Position numbers and translations under genes: made by a program
Source: Novosphingobium barchaimii LL02
GTDB lineage: Bacteria > Pseudomonadota > Alphaproteobacteria > Sphingomonadales > Sphingomonadaceae
NCBI RefSeq assembly: GCF_001046635.1
Contig: NZ_KQ130457.1
Span: forward strand, 247,581-311,580
Direction: 5' to 3'
DNA length: 64,000 bases
Notes under the pieces: model-generated
The model's input: the letters and a program-made list of their open reading frames with translations, nothing else
What the model was told of the DNA's origin: nothing
Databases searched by the model: none
Part shown: piece by piece, positions 18,297-27,705 of the stretch
Layout: every line of letters starts with the position of its first letter
Position numbering within the stretch: the first letter of the stretch is position 1

Positions 18297-19367
18297 ATGA
18301 CGACGGCGATGGGCGGAGCCCCGCAGGCAGGTGCGGATCGCTGGACGGTTCGCCCCGACGGCTCGAACTGGGGTGATTTCGGCCCCGATGACCAGATCGG
18401 CCGGCTTAACCTGATAACGCCCGAGCGCCGCCGCGCCGCCGCCTCGGAAGTGCGGGAGGGGCTGGCGTTCTGCCTGTCGCTGCCGCTCGATTGCCCGCGT
18501 TTACCCCTCAACCCGCGCCGGTTTCCGCCCGAGCGCAGTTTCTCGATGCGCGGCGAGGACCCGGTAATGAACTATCCCTATGGCCGGGCGATCCCGGGGA
18601 TGAAGGAGACCGTCTGCGACGACCGGGTGGCACTGAGTCTGCAATATTCCACCCAGTGGGATGCGCTCTGCCACATGGGGTACGAATTCGACGCGAGCAG
18701 CGATGGCGAGGAGGCGGTCACCTACTACAACGGGTTCCGCGCCGAAGAGCACGTCTGCGGACCGGTCGATTACCTCCACGGCGGCGAGGCGAAGCCCGGT
18801 CCCCATGGCGCCTTTGCGCTGGGCATAGAGCGTATCGCGGAAACCGGCCTGCAGGGGCGCGGCGTCATGGTGGACTTGTTCGCGCATGTGGGGCTGGAGG
18901 CGGTGCCCGTCGGCTACGACGCCTTGATGGGCATTCTCGAGGCGGACCGCGTCATCGTGGAGCCGGGCGATGTACTTTGTCTGCGCACGGGTTTCGACCG
19001 CGCCCTGCTGGGGCAATACAATGGCGGCAGCGACGCGTTCGACCCGCATCGCTGCTCGGGGCTGGACGGGTTCGACGAGCGGCTGCAGCGCTGGATTGCC
19101 GACAGCGGCGTCGCGGCGCTCGTGTCGGACAATGAAGCGGTAGAGGCAATGCCTGATTTCGTGCGTGAGGATGCCCACGGCGCCCGCGTGCCGCTGCATC
19201 ACCTGTGCCTGTTCAAGCTGGGAATCCCGCTGGGCGAAATGTTCCTGCTCAGTGACCTCGCCGACTGGCTTCGCGCCAACGGGCGCAGTCGCTTCCTGTT
19301 CACCGCCCCGCCGCTGCGCCTGCCCGGCGCGGTCGGCTCGCCGGTCACGGGCGTCGGTACGGTGTGA
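18297..19367 (+). CDS. Cyclase-family (kynurenine-formamidase-like) hydrolase
   Basis: Member of the cyclase/formamidase metal-hydrolase family, 356 residues. The family N-terminus is seen in WGDFGPDDQIGRLNLITP, and the metal-site region as STQWDALCHMGYEFD near 120, where QWDALCH stands for the usual HxGTHxDxPxH. The C-terminus AGPVG-like segment is seen as LPGAVGSPVTG. Members open amide, lactone or ring structures. AAAGG precedes the ATG. It is a single-gene unit convergent with the BVMO, with stop codons back to back at 19367/19368. Confidence 0.8.
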   Translation: MTTAMGGAPQAGADRWTVRPDGSNWGDFGPDDQIGRLNLITPERRRAAASEVREGLAFCLSLPLDCPRLPLNPRRFPPERSFSMRGEDPVMNYPYGRAIPGMKETVCDDRVALSLQYSTQWDALCHMGYEFDASSDGEEAVTYYNGFRAEEHVCGPVDYLHGGEAKPGPHGAFALGIERIAETGLQGRGVMVDLFAHVGLEAVPVGYDALMGILEADRVIVEPGDVLCLRTGFDRALLGQYNGGSDAFDPHRCSGLDGFDERLQRWIADSGVAALVSDNEAVEAMPDFVREDAHGARVPLHHLCLFKLGIPLGEMFLLSDLADWLRANGRSRFLFTAPPLRLPGAVGSPVTGVGTV

Positions 19368-20843
19368 TCAGCCGGCGCCGACCAGTTCGAAATCCTCCAG
19401 CCGTGGGGCAGCCATGCATTCGATGAAATGACCGTAGCTCCAGGGCCAGACCTGGGGCACGCCCTTTTCGTTGAGATACCAGCTGGTGCAACCGGAAGCA
19501 AAGACGGTGCGCCCGGCCGCTTCGTCGCGGGCCACTTCGTATCGTTCGAGGGCTTCGATGCGCGGGGCAATGCCCTGGCATCGCCCGGCCCGGACCTGGT
19601 CGAGCAGCTGGTCGAAATAGCCCCACTGCTTTTCGGCGATGTCGATCAGGGAAAAATTGCCGACCGGGCCAGTGGGGCCGTTCAGCAGGCACAGGTTGGG
19701 GAAGCCGGGCACCGTCACCGCATAGTGCGCGCGCGGCCCTTCGGCCCAGAGGTCTTCCAGGTCCAGGCCGCCCACGCCGCGGACCGTCATCGGCCGTACG
19801 AATTGATCCACCTTGAAGCCGGTGGCGAGCGCCAGCACGTCGAGCTCATGGAAGGTGCCGTCCTTCATCCGTACCCCGGTCGGCTCGATTCGCTCGATCG
19901 CGCCTGTCTCGACGTAGACCGCCGGCTGCTGGACCGCATCGTAGTAGCGCGACGAAAAAACGAGGCGCTTGCACGCGGCTCGATAATTCGGGCGCAGCTT
20001 CTCGCGCAGTGCCGGATCGCGGACGCTGTCTTCCAGATTGCGCGCGACGATGTCCTCGATCTCGGCCAGCTCTGTGGATTCGGCGTCGATGATCGCGGAG
20101 GTGAAGCGATTGCGCCGGGCCTGCGTTTCCGGGCCGTTGCGCACATTCTCGATCGCGGCGGGATCGGTGCGGAAGTCCAGCTTCTCCTCGTTTGTGTAAG
20201 TCTTGTCGATGGCGGGCATGATCCATTGCGGCGAGCGCTGGAAATGGACCAGCCGTGCTGCCCGCCGTGCCAGTGCCGAGACGATCTGCACGCCGGTCGA
20301 GCCGTTGCCGATCACGCCGATGCGCTTTCCGTCGACCGGCACAGAGTGGTCCCAGCGGGCACTGTGGAACCACGGCCGCTCGAAATCCGCCAAGCCGGCG
20401 ATGTCGGGGATGTGGGGGTGGTGCAGCACACCGGTAGCGGCGACGAGGACCTGCGCCTGATCGATGTCGCCTGCTTTCGTCGTGACGTGCCATTGCCCGT
20501 CGCGCCATTCGCAGGCGGCGATCTCGGTGTTGAACCGAATGTGAGCGGCGAGATCGTATCGGTCGGTCATACGTTCGAAGTAGCCGCGGATTTCCTCGCC
20601 CGGCGCATAGAACGCGCTCCATTCCGGGTTCAGCGCAAAGGAATAGGAATAGGAATGGGCAGGGGTGTCGCACGCTATGCCGGGATAGGTATTCTCGCGC
20701 CAGGTGCCGCCGACCGAGGTGCCTTTTTCGTAGATCACGAAATCGCTTTCGCCGCGCTGTTTAAGCCGGATCGCGGCCAGCAGTCCGGCCATCCCCGCGC
20801 CGATGATGATCGTGCGCAACCCGCCGCTCGCTACGTCCTGCAT
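19368..20843 (-). CDS. Baeyer-Villiger-type flavin monooxygenase
   Basis: FAD/NADPH-dependent monooxygenase of 491 residues that would insert oxygen beside a ketone. FAD-binding GAGMAG is near 17, the family's GGTWRENTYPGI near 45, and the NADPH-binding GNGSTG near 180. The BVMO fingerprint FxGxxxHxxxW(P/D) appears as FERPWFHSARWD near 154-165, with Arg where Gly is expected. GGGACAGGA precedes the ATG at 20843. The perfect dyad at 20907-20928 lies upstream. A flavin N-oxide-type monooxygenase is the alternative. Confidence 0.85.
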   Translation of the reverse strand: MQDVASGGLRTIIIGAGMAGLLAAIRLKQRGESDFVIYEKGTSVGGTWRENTYPGIACDTPAHSYSYSFALNPEWSAFYAPGEEIRGYFERMTDRYDLAAHIRFNTEIAACEWRDGQWHVTTKAGDIDQAQVLVAATGVLHHPHIPDIAGLADFERPWFHSARWDHSVPVDGKRIGVIGNGSTGVQIVSALARRAARLVHFQRSPQWIMPAIDKTYTNEEKLDFRTDPAAIENVRNGPETQARRNRFTSAIIDAESTELAEIEDIVARNLEDSVRDPALREKLRPNYRAACKRLVFSSRYYDAVQQPAVYVETGAIERIEPTGVRMKDGTFHELDVLALATGFKVDQFVRPMTVRGVGGLDLEDLWAEGPRAHYAVTVPGFPNLCLLNGPTGPVGNFSLIDIAEKQWGYFDQLLDQVRAGRCQGIAPRIEALERYEVARDEAAGRTVFASGCTSWYLNEKGVPQVWPWSYGHFIECMAAPRLEDFELVGAG

Positions 20844-20906
20844 TCCTGTCCCTTCGTTCTTGTGCGGCCAGTGGCCTTTTGCCGGGGATCGCCCAATCCA
20901 GCCGTC

Positions 20907-20928
20907 AATGCAATGCTATAGATGCATT
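20907..20928. promoter_or_regulatory. Operator-like dyad, site 5 (perfect)
   Basis: AATGCA-N10-TGCATT, in the 93-nt gap between the MFS gene and the BVMO gene, 64 nt upstream of the BVMO start. It implies that the BVMO has its own regulated promoter. Confidence 0.55.
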
Positions 20929-20936
20929 CGAGTAGT

Positions 20937-22217
20937 TCAGGTGGCCGTCTCGCTCGGCGATAGGGAGGGATAGGGCCCCAGGATGAGGAACATCGTGGCG
21001 GAGACCAGGCAGATCGGGATCGCGGCCCACATCGCCGGGACATAACTGTGCAGGGCATCGTAGCTGGCGTTGAACACAAGGGGTCCGTTGGCTGCCGCCA
21101 GACCGATAAGACCGCCCATGGTGCCGAACAGGAAGCCGAAGTTTTCAAGCCGGAAGTAGCGGGAGGTCAGATAAGCCATGATGTCCAGTTCCGCGCCCAG
21201 CGACAGACCGAAGATGAGCACGGCGATGGACGCCGCAAGCAGCGATCCCGGGTTATGGATCAGGATCAGCAGGCCGATGATCGGAAGCGACACGCAGACG
21301 GCGGCGAGGAACCGGCCATTTTTCCGGTCGAGCAACATGCCGATCGCGAGGCGACCGCCGATCGACGACAGGCCCAGCAGCGATGCGGTGCCCGCCGCCT
21401 GCGCCCGGGTCAGCCCGTTCGATGACAGCAGCGGGACGAGGCTTACGCCGAGGGTAACCACCACGGCGGCGATCGACACCCCTGCCAGCGCCAGCTTGGC
21501 GTAGCGAAGGGTGAGTATGCCGCTGTCGCGCAGCCTGCCCGGCGCGCGACCGGCCGCAGACGCCGGGGATCCGGCGCGGGACAGGCGTTCGCGGTCACGC
21601 GCGCTGGATAGGAAGAACCACACGAGGGGAAGGGTGAACAGCGCCCAGATGCCGCCAAGCGCTGCCCAGGCAAGGCGCCAGCCGAACTCTTCGATGAGCG
21701 CGTAGGTAAGCGGCGGAATGATGATCGAGGCGATGCTGGCACCGCATAGTGTCACAGCCAGTGCGAAACCCCGGCTATGCGTGAAGACGCTGGTAACCGC
21801 TGCCGTCCAGACCGAAGGCTGGATCAGGACGATGGCGATGGCGACCACCACCCACAGCGCTCTCCAGTTCCAGATCTGCGGTCCGGTCAGGCCCAGCATC
21901 GCCGTGGCAAGGCACATGGCGATGACGGCAGCGATGCCAAGCCGGCGCGGTCCCAGGCGATCGACGAACAGGCCGGTGAAAGGGGCGCACAGTGCGCCTG
22001 CCAAAGCCGCGATCGCATTTCCCGATACGATCTGCGCCCGGCTCCATCCGAATTCCTGCTGCAAGGGCTCAATGAACAAGCTGCTCGAATACGACAGCAA
22101 AGCCGATGTCGCGACGCCGGCACAGGCGGCCAGAACGATCCCCCATCCCCCCCGCCACTCAGCCAGAGGCGTATTGGGGAGGCTTGCATATCCATCGCAC
22201 GCAGCCGTTTTTTTCAT
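20937..22217 (-). CDS. Major facilitator superfamily transporter
   Basis: Inner-membrane transporter of 426 residues, with about twelve hydrophobic segments by eye, starting with GIVLAACAGVATSALLSYSS and including a conserved RLGPRRLG-type loop (FVDRLGPRRLG near 90) between helices 2 and 3. It probably moves an organic anion such as a substrate acid. I chose the ATG at 22217, six bases after AGGG; an ATG at 22223 overlaps that site. It is divergent from the CoA ligase across a gap with an operator-like dyad. Confidence 0.9.
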   Translation of the reverse strand: MKKTAACDGYASLPNTPLAEWRGGWGIVLAACAGVATSALLSYSSSLFIEPLQQEFGWSRAQIVSGNAIAALAGALCAPFTGLFVDRLGPRRLGIAAVIAMCLATAMLGLTGPQIWNWRALWVVVAIAIVLIQPSVWTAAVTSVFTHSRGFALAVTLCGASIASIIIPPLTYALIEEFGWRLAWAALGGIWALFTLPLVWFFLSSARDRERLSRAGSPASAAGRAPGRLRDSGILTLRYAKLALAGVSIAAVVVTLGVSLVPLLSSNGLTRAQAAGTASLLGLSSIGGRLAIGMLLDRKNGRFLAAVCVSLPIIGLLILIHNPGSLLAASIAVLIFGLSLGAELDIMAYLTSRYFRLENFGFLFGTMGGLIGLAAANGPLVFNASYDALHSYVPAMWAAIPICLVSATMFLILGPYPSLSPSETAT

Positions 22218-22229
22218 ACCCATCCCTAC

Positions 22230-22251
22230 AATGCCATTTTTGCATTGCATA
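22230..22251. promoter_or_regulatory. Operator-like dyad, site 6
   Basis: AATGCC-N10-TGCATA, two mismatches at the outermost bases of the pattern, symmetric to each other. It lies between the divergent MFS and CoA ligase genes, 12 nt upstream of the MFS start. Confidence 0.4.
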
Positions 22252-22399
22252 ATCATCGCGATCGGTCTTGTCTGCCCTAAACGGCGCAATGGATGCCGCC
22301 AGACTGCAGCGCGGCAGCGCACTGGTGCTCGCTTGGCCACAAAACTCGCCGGGGCGATGTGGGCGTAGTCCGAAAATGAACGGGATCGAGGAGTTGAAA

Positions 22400-24148
22400 G
22401 TGTCAATCATGTCGGCAGATGCGGGCGGCCATTCCGCCGTGACGGCGCACGCGGCGCCGGGTGATCCGCTGGTTGCCAGGCTCCTGGGCCCCGACGGGGT
22501 CGCTGCGCTCGAAACGATCGAACTGGGCGGACGGCTTCGGCAGGTGTTCAAGGGCGCCCCGCGCACGCTGGCCGGTATATATCGTCAGGCGCAGGCGTAT
22601 GGCGACCGTGTCATGGTGGTGCAGGACGACGTGCGCCTGACGTATGCCGAGGCGTTCGCGAAAGCAGCCGCGCTTGCCGATTCGCTGCAGGCCCGGTTCG
22701 CAATCGGCCCTGGCAGCAAGGTGGCGGTCGTGATGAGCAATCGCGCCGAATGGATCGTCAGTGTTCTGGCGATTACCGCAGTGGGAGGCGTCGCGGCGTT
22801 GGTGAACAGTCGCGGCGTTGCGGCGGAAATGCTGCGTGCGATTGCCACGGCGGACTGCGAACTGGCCATCATCGACGCCGACCGCGCGGATATCATTGCC
22901 GCCGATACTCCGGATCCCACATGGCCGCGTATCGTGGTGGGGGAACCATCGTCCGGCCTGCGGGACGGGCAGGATGCGGACTACGGCGAACTTACATCGA
23001 CCAAGGCAGGCAGCGTGTTCGCGGCGCATGAATCTCATCCCGATGCAGGCGGTATCGTGCTTTTCACTTCCGGCACCACCGGGTTTCCCAAGGCAGCTCT
23101 TCTGAGCCAGGGCGCGTTGGCGAACTCCGTCGCGATCGCGTGTTTCATGGGGCTGGTGCAGGACGTGCGCTACGAGCAGGAAACCGGAGAGGTGCTGGCG
23201 CCCGAGCGCCGCTCGATGGCGACCCCCGCGGTGATCCTGGGGCCGATGTTCCACCTGTCGGGGATCATGCCGATCTTCCGCGCGATCAGTCTGGGCACGA
23301 CGATCCACATCATGACCAAGTGGAACGTCGATATCGCCTTCGACATGATCGAGACGGTCGGCATGAGCCGATTGTCCTTCGTCCCGGCAATGCTGTGGGA
23401 CATGCTGCGATCGCCGCGCGCGACGCCTGAGACGCTGGGCAAGGTCGCCTACATGGCCAATGGCGCAGCCGCGCTCAATCCGACCTTGCTGGCCGAAATC
23501 CGGCGGCGAATGCCCAACTGCCTGCTTTCGAACACCTATGGGCAGACCGAGACGACCGCATGGACCTGTTCGATCAGTGGTCAGGCCTACCTCGATAACC
23601 CTTCGTCCTGCGGCTGGGCCGCGCCCACGGTCGAGGTCAGCGTACGGCGCGACGACGGCTCCGAGGCGGACGTGGGCGAACCGGGCGAACTTTGGGTCAG
23701 CGGCGCCGGGCTGATGACCGAATACCTTGGCGATCCGAAAGCGACCGCCGAGGCGTTGCAGGATGGCTGGCTGGCTTCCGGCGATGTCGCTACCATCGAC
23801 GCGCAGGGCATCGTCACCATCGTGGACCGCAAGAAGAACATGGTGATCTCGGGCGGGGAGAACATCTACTGCGCCGAGGTCGAGCGCGTGCTGGCGGACC
23901 ATCCGCAAGTCGGCGACTGCATCGCTTATGGCCGTCCCGATCCGCGCCTTGGCGAGCGGCTGGAAGCGACCGTGATGGTTGCCGCCGGATCGGCCGTGGG
24001 CGAAGACGACATAAAGGCGCACTGCCGCGCGAACCTCGCCATCTACAAGGTCCCGCGCACGGTACGCATCATACATGAAGCGCTGCCGCGTACCGCCTCG
24101 GGCAAAGTGGACCGCGGCAAATACCTCAAGCAGATCGCGGCGGGCTGA
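22400..24148 (+). CDS. AMP-forming acyl-CoA synthetase
   Basis: Acid-CoA ligase of the ANL superfamily, 582 residues. Visible are LFTSGTTGFPKAALLSQ near 215-232, NTYGQTETTAW near 378, LASGDVATIDAQGIVTIVDR near 457 with KKNMVISGGENIY after it, and the catalytic Lys in PRTASGKVDRGKYL near the end. I chose the GTG at 22400 because GAGGAG stands six bases upstream; ATG at 22409 is the next option. It is followed after 3 nt by a crotonase and then a KstD-like flavoprotein. The substrate is probably a polycyclic or side-chain acid, by context only. Confidence 0.9.
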   Translation: MSIMSADAGGHSAVTAHAAPGDPLVARLLGPDGVAALETIELGGRLRQVFKGAPRTLAGIYRQAQAYGDRVMVVQDDVRLTYAEAFAKAAALADSLQARFAIGPGSKVAVVMSNRAEWIVSVLAITAVGGVAALVNSRGVAAEMLRAIATADCELAIIDADRADIIAADTPDPTWPRIVVGEPSSGLRDGQDADYGELTSTKAGSVFAAHESHPDAGGIVLFTSGTTGFPKAALLSQGALANSVAIACFMGLVQDVRYEQETGEVLAPERRSMATPAVILGPMFHLSGIMPIFRAISLGTTIHIMTKWNVDIAFDMIETVGMSRLSFVPAMLWDMLRSPRATPETLGKVAYMANGAAALNPTLLAEIRRRMPNCLLSNTYGQTETTAWTCSISGQAYLDNPSSCGWAAPTVEVSVRRDDGSEADVGEPGELWVSGAGLMTEYLGDPKATAEALQDGWLASGDVATIDAQGIVTIVDRKKNMVISGGENIYCAEVERVLADHPQVGDCIAYGRPDPRLGERLEATVMVAAGSAVGEDDIKAHCRANLAIYKVPRTVRIIHEALPRTASGKVDRGKYLKQIAAG

Positions 24149-24151
24149 CCA

Positions 24152-25036
24152 ATGGCCTTTGCGTTCATCCGCTACGAAGTCGCCAACCGCATCGCCACGA
24201 TCACTCTCGCGCGGCCGGAGAAACTGAACGCGGTGAACGGCGCGATGGTGCGTGAACTGATCGCGGCGTTCGAGGCGGCGGACAGCGACGATGCGGTGGG
24301 AGCAGTAATCGTCACCGGTGAAGGTCGCGCGTTCTGCGCCGGCGCCGACTTGTCGAGCGGATCGGAAAGTCTTGTCGCGCCGGGCAGCGCTGACCTGACC
24401 GGGCCCGATGGGACAGTCGACTATGCGAACGAGCGGATGCGTGAGGTCGGTGGGCGGCTGGCGCTCGTGCTCTATAACTTGCGCAAGCCAGTGATCGGCG
24501 CGATCAACGGAGCTGCCGCCGGGCTCGGGGCCACGCTGACGCTGCCGATGGATATCCGCATCGCCGCCGAGGAAGCCCGTTTTGGCTTCGTCTTCGCCCG
24601 GCGCGGAATGGTACTGGAAACGGCAGCTTCGTTCTTCCTGCCCCGCATCGCCGGGATCGGCACGTCGCTGGAATGGTGCATGTCTGGACGTATGGTCGAT
24701 GCGGCCGAAGCGTTGCGGCATGGACTGGTCAATGCGGTCGTGCCGCAAGGCGATCTTCTCCGCGCGGCCGAGCGCCAGGCGCGCGAGATCATCGACAACG
24801 CCGCGCCCGTAGCCGTGGCCCTGGTTCGCCAGATGCTGTGGCGGGGGCTCGGCATGGCGCATCCCATGGAGGCCCATCGCATCGAGAGCCGGGGCATCCA
24901 CGCCCGCTCGCGTTCAGCGGACGCATCCGAGGGGGTCCGTTCGTTCCTGGAAAAGCGCCGTCCCGCATTCCCGGATCGCGTGTCCCAAGACATGCCCGAT
25001 TTCTATCCCTGGTGGGAGGAGCCACCTTACGCATGA
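24152..25036 (+). CDS. Enoyl-CoA hydratase/isomerase family protein
   Basis: Crotonase-fold protein of 294 residues. Oxyanion-hole segments FCAGADLSSG (near 62) and GAAAGLGATLTLPMD (near 117-131) are present. By eye alignment the first classical catalytic Glu is Thr and the second Phe (FGFVFARRG); a Glu follows in MVLETAAS, as in isomerase-like or hydrolase-like branches. The start is ATG at 24152, 3 nt after the CoA ligase stop. Function is probably isomerisation, hydration or C-C hydrolysis of a CoA ester; which one is not readable. Confidence 0.85.
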   Translation: MAFAFIRYEVANRIATITLARPEKLNAVNGAMVRELIAAFEAADSDDAVGAVIVTGEGRAFCAGADLSSGSESLVAPGSADLTGPDGTVDYANERMREVGGRLALVLYNLRKPVIGAINGAAAGLGATLTLPMDIRIAAEEARFGFVFARRGMVLETAASFFLPRIAGIGTSLEWCMSGRMVDAAEALRHGLVNAVVPQGDLLRAAERQAREIIDNAAPVAVALVRQMLWRGLGMAHPMEAHRIESRGIHARSRSADASEGVRSFLEKRRPAFPDRVSQDMPDFYPWWEEPPYA

Positions 25037-25090
25037 CCGCCGCGGCCGCGGCGGCGCGTGCCTGTGAAAACAAAAAACGAGGATGCCAAG

Positions 25091-26794
25091 ATGAGCGATT
25101 TGAATTTCGACGAGGTTTTCGACTTCGTCGTGGTCGGAAGCGGCGGCGGCTCGATGTGTGCCGCGCTGGTCATGCGCAAGGCAGGCAAAAGCGTCGCGAT
25201 CCTGGAAAAGACCGATCTTATCGGCGGCACGACCTCACGCTCGGGCGGGGTACTTTGGATTCCGAACAACCCCTTCATGCGCGAGGAAGGGATCGAGGAC
25301 AGCTACGAAAAGGCCATGGAGTACATGGAGGCGACAGCGGGCCAGTCGCTCGATGCGCCGGGTACCACGCTGGAGAAGCGCCGTGCCTACGTGACCGAGG
25401 CGCCCAGGATGATCGACTTTCTCGTCGAGCAGGGAATCAAACTGCGCCGCTCGCCATCCTGGCCCGATTACTATGACGAGCGTCCCGGCGGCTCCGTGCC
25501 CGGGCGCACGGTGCTCGCTGACCTGTTCGACACCAACGAACTGGGCGAATGGAAGGAAAGGCTGAGGCCCAACTTCATGGAAATTCCCGCTTACCACAGC
25601 GAAGGCTTCGAAATCTCGACCTTCAAGTCATCGTGGAAGGGCAAGCTCGCGATGCTGCGGGTCGGGCTCCGGGTTGCGGCGGCGAAGCTCACGGGAAAGT
25701 CGTGGACGACGGCGGGCGGCGCCCTGCAGGGCCGGATGCTGAAGGCCGCGCTAGGAGCGGGGGCCACCTTGCGGGTCGATTCTCCGGTCAAGGGGTTCAT
25801 TCTGGAGGGCGGGGCGGTGAAGGGCGTCGTCACCACGAAGGATGGGCGAGACTGGCGGATCGGATCGCGCTCCGGGGTGCTGGTCAACGCCGGCGGCTTT
25901 TCGCAGAACCAGGCGATGCGCGACAAATACATGCCCGGCACTTCGGTCGAATGGACGGCGGCGGGGCCGGGAGACACCGGCGAGATGATCGAGAGCATGG
26001 AGGCGATGGGCGCGGCGCTGGCGCAGATGAACGAGCGGGTCGGCAACCAGATGACGATCCCACCGGGGCATGAGAACACCAACGGGCAGGGCGTGGGGAT
26101 CGGCGCGGTCAGCGGCCAGATGAACTATGCCAAGCCCCACTCTATCGTCGTCGACCAGACCGGCGTGCGCTACATGAACGAGGGCGGCTCGTACATGGCG
26201 TTCTGCCAGAACGTGCTCAAGCGCAATGAAACCGTGCCGGCGCTGCCGAGCTGGTGGATTTCGGACGAGCAGAGCATGCGCAAGTACCTGTTCTGCGGCA
26301 CGATGCCGGGCACGAAGAAGCCGCAGGAATGGTACGATTCCGGTTTCCTGTTCCGTGCCGACACGATCGAGGAACTGGCCCGATTGATCCAGGTGGAGCC
26401 TGAGCAACTGCGCAAAACTGTCGATCGCTTCAACGTCGGCGCGCGCAAGGGCCGCGATGACGAGTTCCGGCGCGGGCAGCGGGCCTATGACGAATGGCTG
26501 GGCGACCATTACCATCACCCGTCCAACACATTGGGCGCCATCGAGCAGGGGCCGTTCTACGCCGCACGCGTATGGCCCGGTGATGTGGGTACCTATGGCG
26601 GCGTCGTCACCGACGTCCATGGGCGCGTCCTGCGCGAGGACGGCAGCGCCATCGAAGGGCTCTATGCTACCGGTACCAGCACGGCATCGGTGATGGGCCG
26701 CGTCTATCCGGGAGCAGGGTCGAGCGTGGGACCCTCGTTCGTGTTCGGCTACATCGCCGCGCGGTATGCGGCGAATGCCGGCAACATGCCCTGA
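25091..26794 (+). CDS. KstD-like FAD-dependent dehydrogenase (3-oxosteroid 1-dehydrogenase family)
   Basis: Flavoprotein of the fumarate-reductase/KstD family, 567 residues. FAD-binding VVGSGGGSMCAAL is at about 14-26, then EKTDLIGGTTSRSGG. The KstD pattern is seen in SWPDYYDERPGG near 140 (position of an active-site Tyr), VWPGDVGTYGGVVTDVHGRV near 500 and MGRVYPGAGSSVGP near 540. KstD removes hydrogens from C1 and C2 of 3-oxosteroids; this member's ketone substrate is unknown. The ATG at 25091 follows GAGGA; a longer frame from 25058 lacks one. Confidence 0.88.
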   Translation: MSDLNFDEVFDFVVVGSGGGSMCAALVMRKAGKSVAILEKTDLIGGTTSRSGGVLWIPNNPFMREEGIEDSYEKAMEYMEATAGQSLDAPGTTLEKRRAYVTEAPRMIDFLVEQGIKLRRSPSWPDYYDERPGGSVPGRTVLADLFDTNELGEWKERLRPNFMEIPAYHSEGFEISTFKSSWKGKLAMLRVGLRVAAAKLTGKSWTTAGGALQGRMLKAALGAGATLRVDSPVKGFILEGGAVKGVVTTKDGRDWRIGSRSGVLVNAGGFSQNQAMRDKYMPGTSVEWTAAGPGDTGEMIESMEAMGAALAQMNERVGNQMTIPPGHENTNGQGVGIGAVSGQMNYAKPHSIVVDQTGVRYMNEGGSYMAFCQNVLKRNETVPALPSWWISDEQSMRKYLFCGTMPGTKKPQEWYDSGFLFRADTIEELARLIQVEPEQLRKTVDRFNVGARKGRDDEFRRGQRAYDEWLGDHYHHPSNTLGAIEQGPFYAARVWPGDVGTYGGVVTDVHGRVLREDGSAIEGLYATGTSTASVMGRVYPGAGSSVGPSFVFGYIAARYAANAGNMP

Positions 26795-26814
26795 CCGGCG
26801 CGGGCGGACTGGCG

Positions 26815-27705
26815 TCAGGTGCGGATCAGCGCCGGCGCCAGTTCGCGCCACGCGGGCAGCAGTGCGCGCACATCGTTGGCTCCCGGATTGGGGCCGACGA
26901 CCTGAAGGCAGACGTGGTCAGCGCCCGCTGCGAAATGCGCATCCACCCGCTCGCCGATGACCTGCGTATCGCCGCAAGCGAACAGGGCATCAACCAGCCG
27001 GTCGCTGGTGGTCGCGATATCCTCTTCGCTGAAACCCAGTCGCCGCCAGCTGTTGGCGTAATTTTCCAGCCTGCCGTAACCTTGCACATAGGGGCGCGCG
27101 ATGTCGCGTGCGCGTTCGCGGTTCGCCTCGAAGACCACGCCCTGTTCAGGGGCCAGTAGCGGTCCTGCCCCCAGTGCTTCGCGTGCGATGGCGGTATGTT
27201 CGGGAGTTACCAGGTAGGGGTGCGCTCCGAGTGTGCGATCCCGCGCGAGTTCCACCATCTTCGGACCAAGCGCGGCCAGGCAGGTGCGGTCCCCAGGGAC
27301 ACCCGCATCGCCAAGCTGTGTCAAATAGTCCTTCATCGCCGATAGCGGCTTGCGATAGGCCTCGCCCACCGTCGCCCCGTGGCTGACGCCCAGCCCGAGC
27401 AGGAACCGCTCCCGATGCTCGGCCGGCAGGCCATTCCACCAGGTCGCTACGTCGGCTGCTTCGTGCTTCCAGATATTGAGGATGCCGCTGGCAATGGTAG
27501 CATTCCCAGTCGCGCCCAGCAGCCGATCGAGATCGCCCAACAGGTCGCCGCCCATGGCGCCCGGTATCCACAAGGTCCCGTAGCCGAGTTCGTCGAGTTC
27601 GGTCGCCGCATCGACGATGGCGTCAGGGTCGCCGAAGCGCAGCTCCATCGACCACAGGCCGATCCGGCCCAGTCCCAAGTGCGGCTGTGTATTGTTCGGG
27701 TTCAT
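26815..27705 (-). CDS. LLM-class oxidoreductase, TIGR03620-like (F420-type family)
   Basis: Luciferase-like monooxygenase-fold protein of 296 residues (LGYGTLWIPGAMGG near 38, ATGNATIASGILNIW near 65, LGLGVSHGATVG near 103). The closest family I recall is TIGR03620, named for predicted F420-dependent enzymes. F420 is rare in Proteobacteria, so FMN use or another role is possible. Its ATG overlaps the stop of the upstream acyl-CoA dehydrogenase (ATGA), so it is the last gene of the six-gene minus operon from 34853. Confidence 0.82.
   Translation of the reverse strand: MNPNNTQPHLGLGRIGLWSMELRFGDPDAIVDAATELDELGYGTLWIPGAMGGDLLGDLDRLLGATGNATIASGILNIWKHEAADVATWWNGLPAEHRERFLLGLGVSHGATVGEAYRKPLSAMKDYLTQLGDAGVPGDRTCLAALGPKMVELARDRTLGAHPYLVTPEHTAIAREALGAGPLLAPEQGVVFEANRERARDIARPYVQGYGRLENYANSWRRLGFSEEDIATTSDRLVDALFACGDTQVIGERVDAHFAAGADHVCLQVVGPNPGANDVRALLPAWRELAPALIRT

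Noticed and set aside
22403-24901. Long minus-strand frame (832 codons) opposite the CoA ligase and crotonase
   Set aside because: It is a GC-driven antisense shadow: no start signal, low-complexity His/Arg-rich text, and the plus strand carries clear family motifs.
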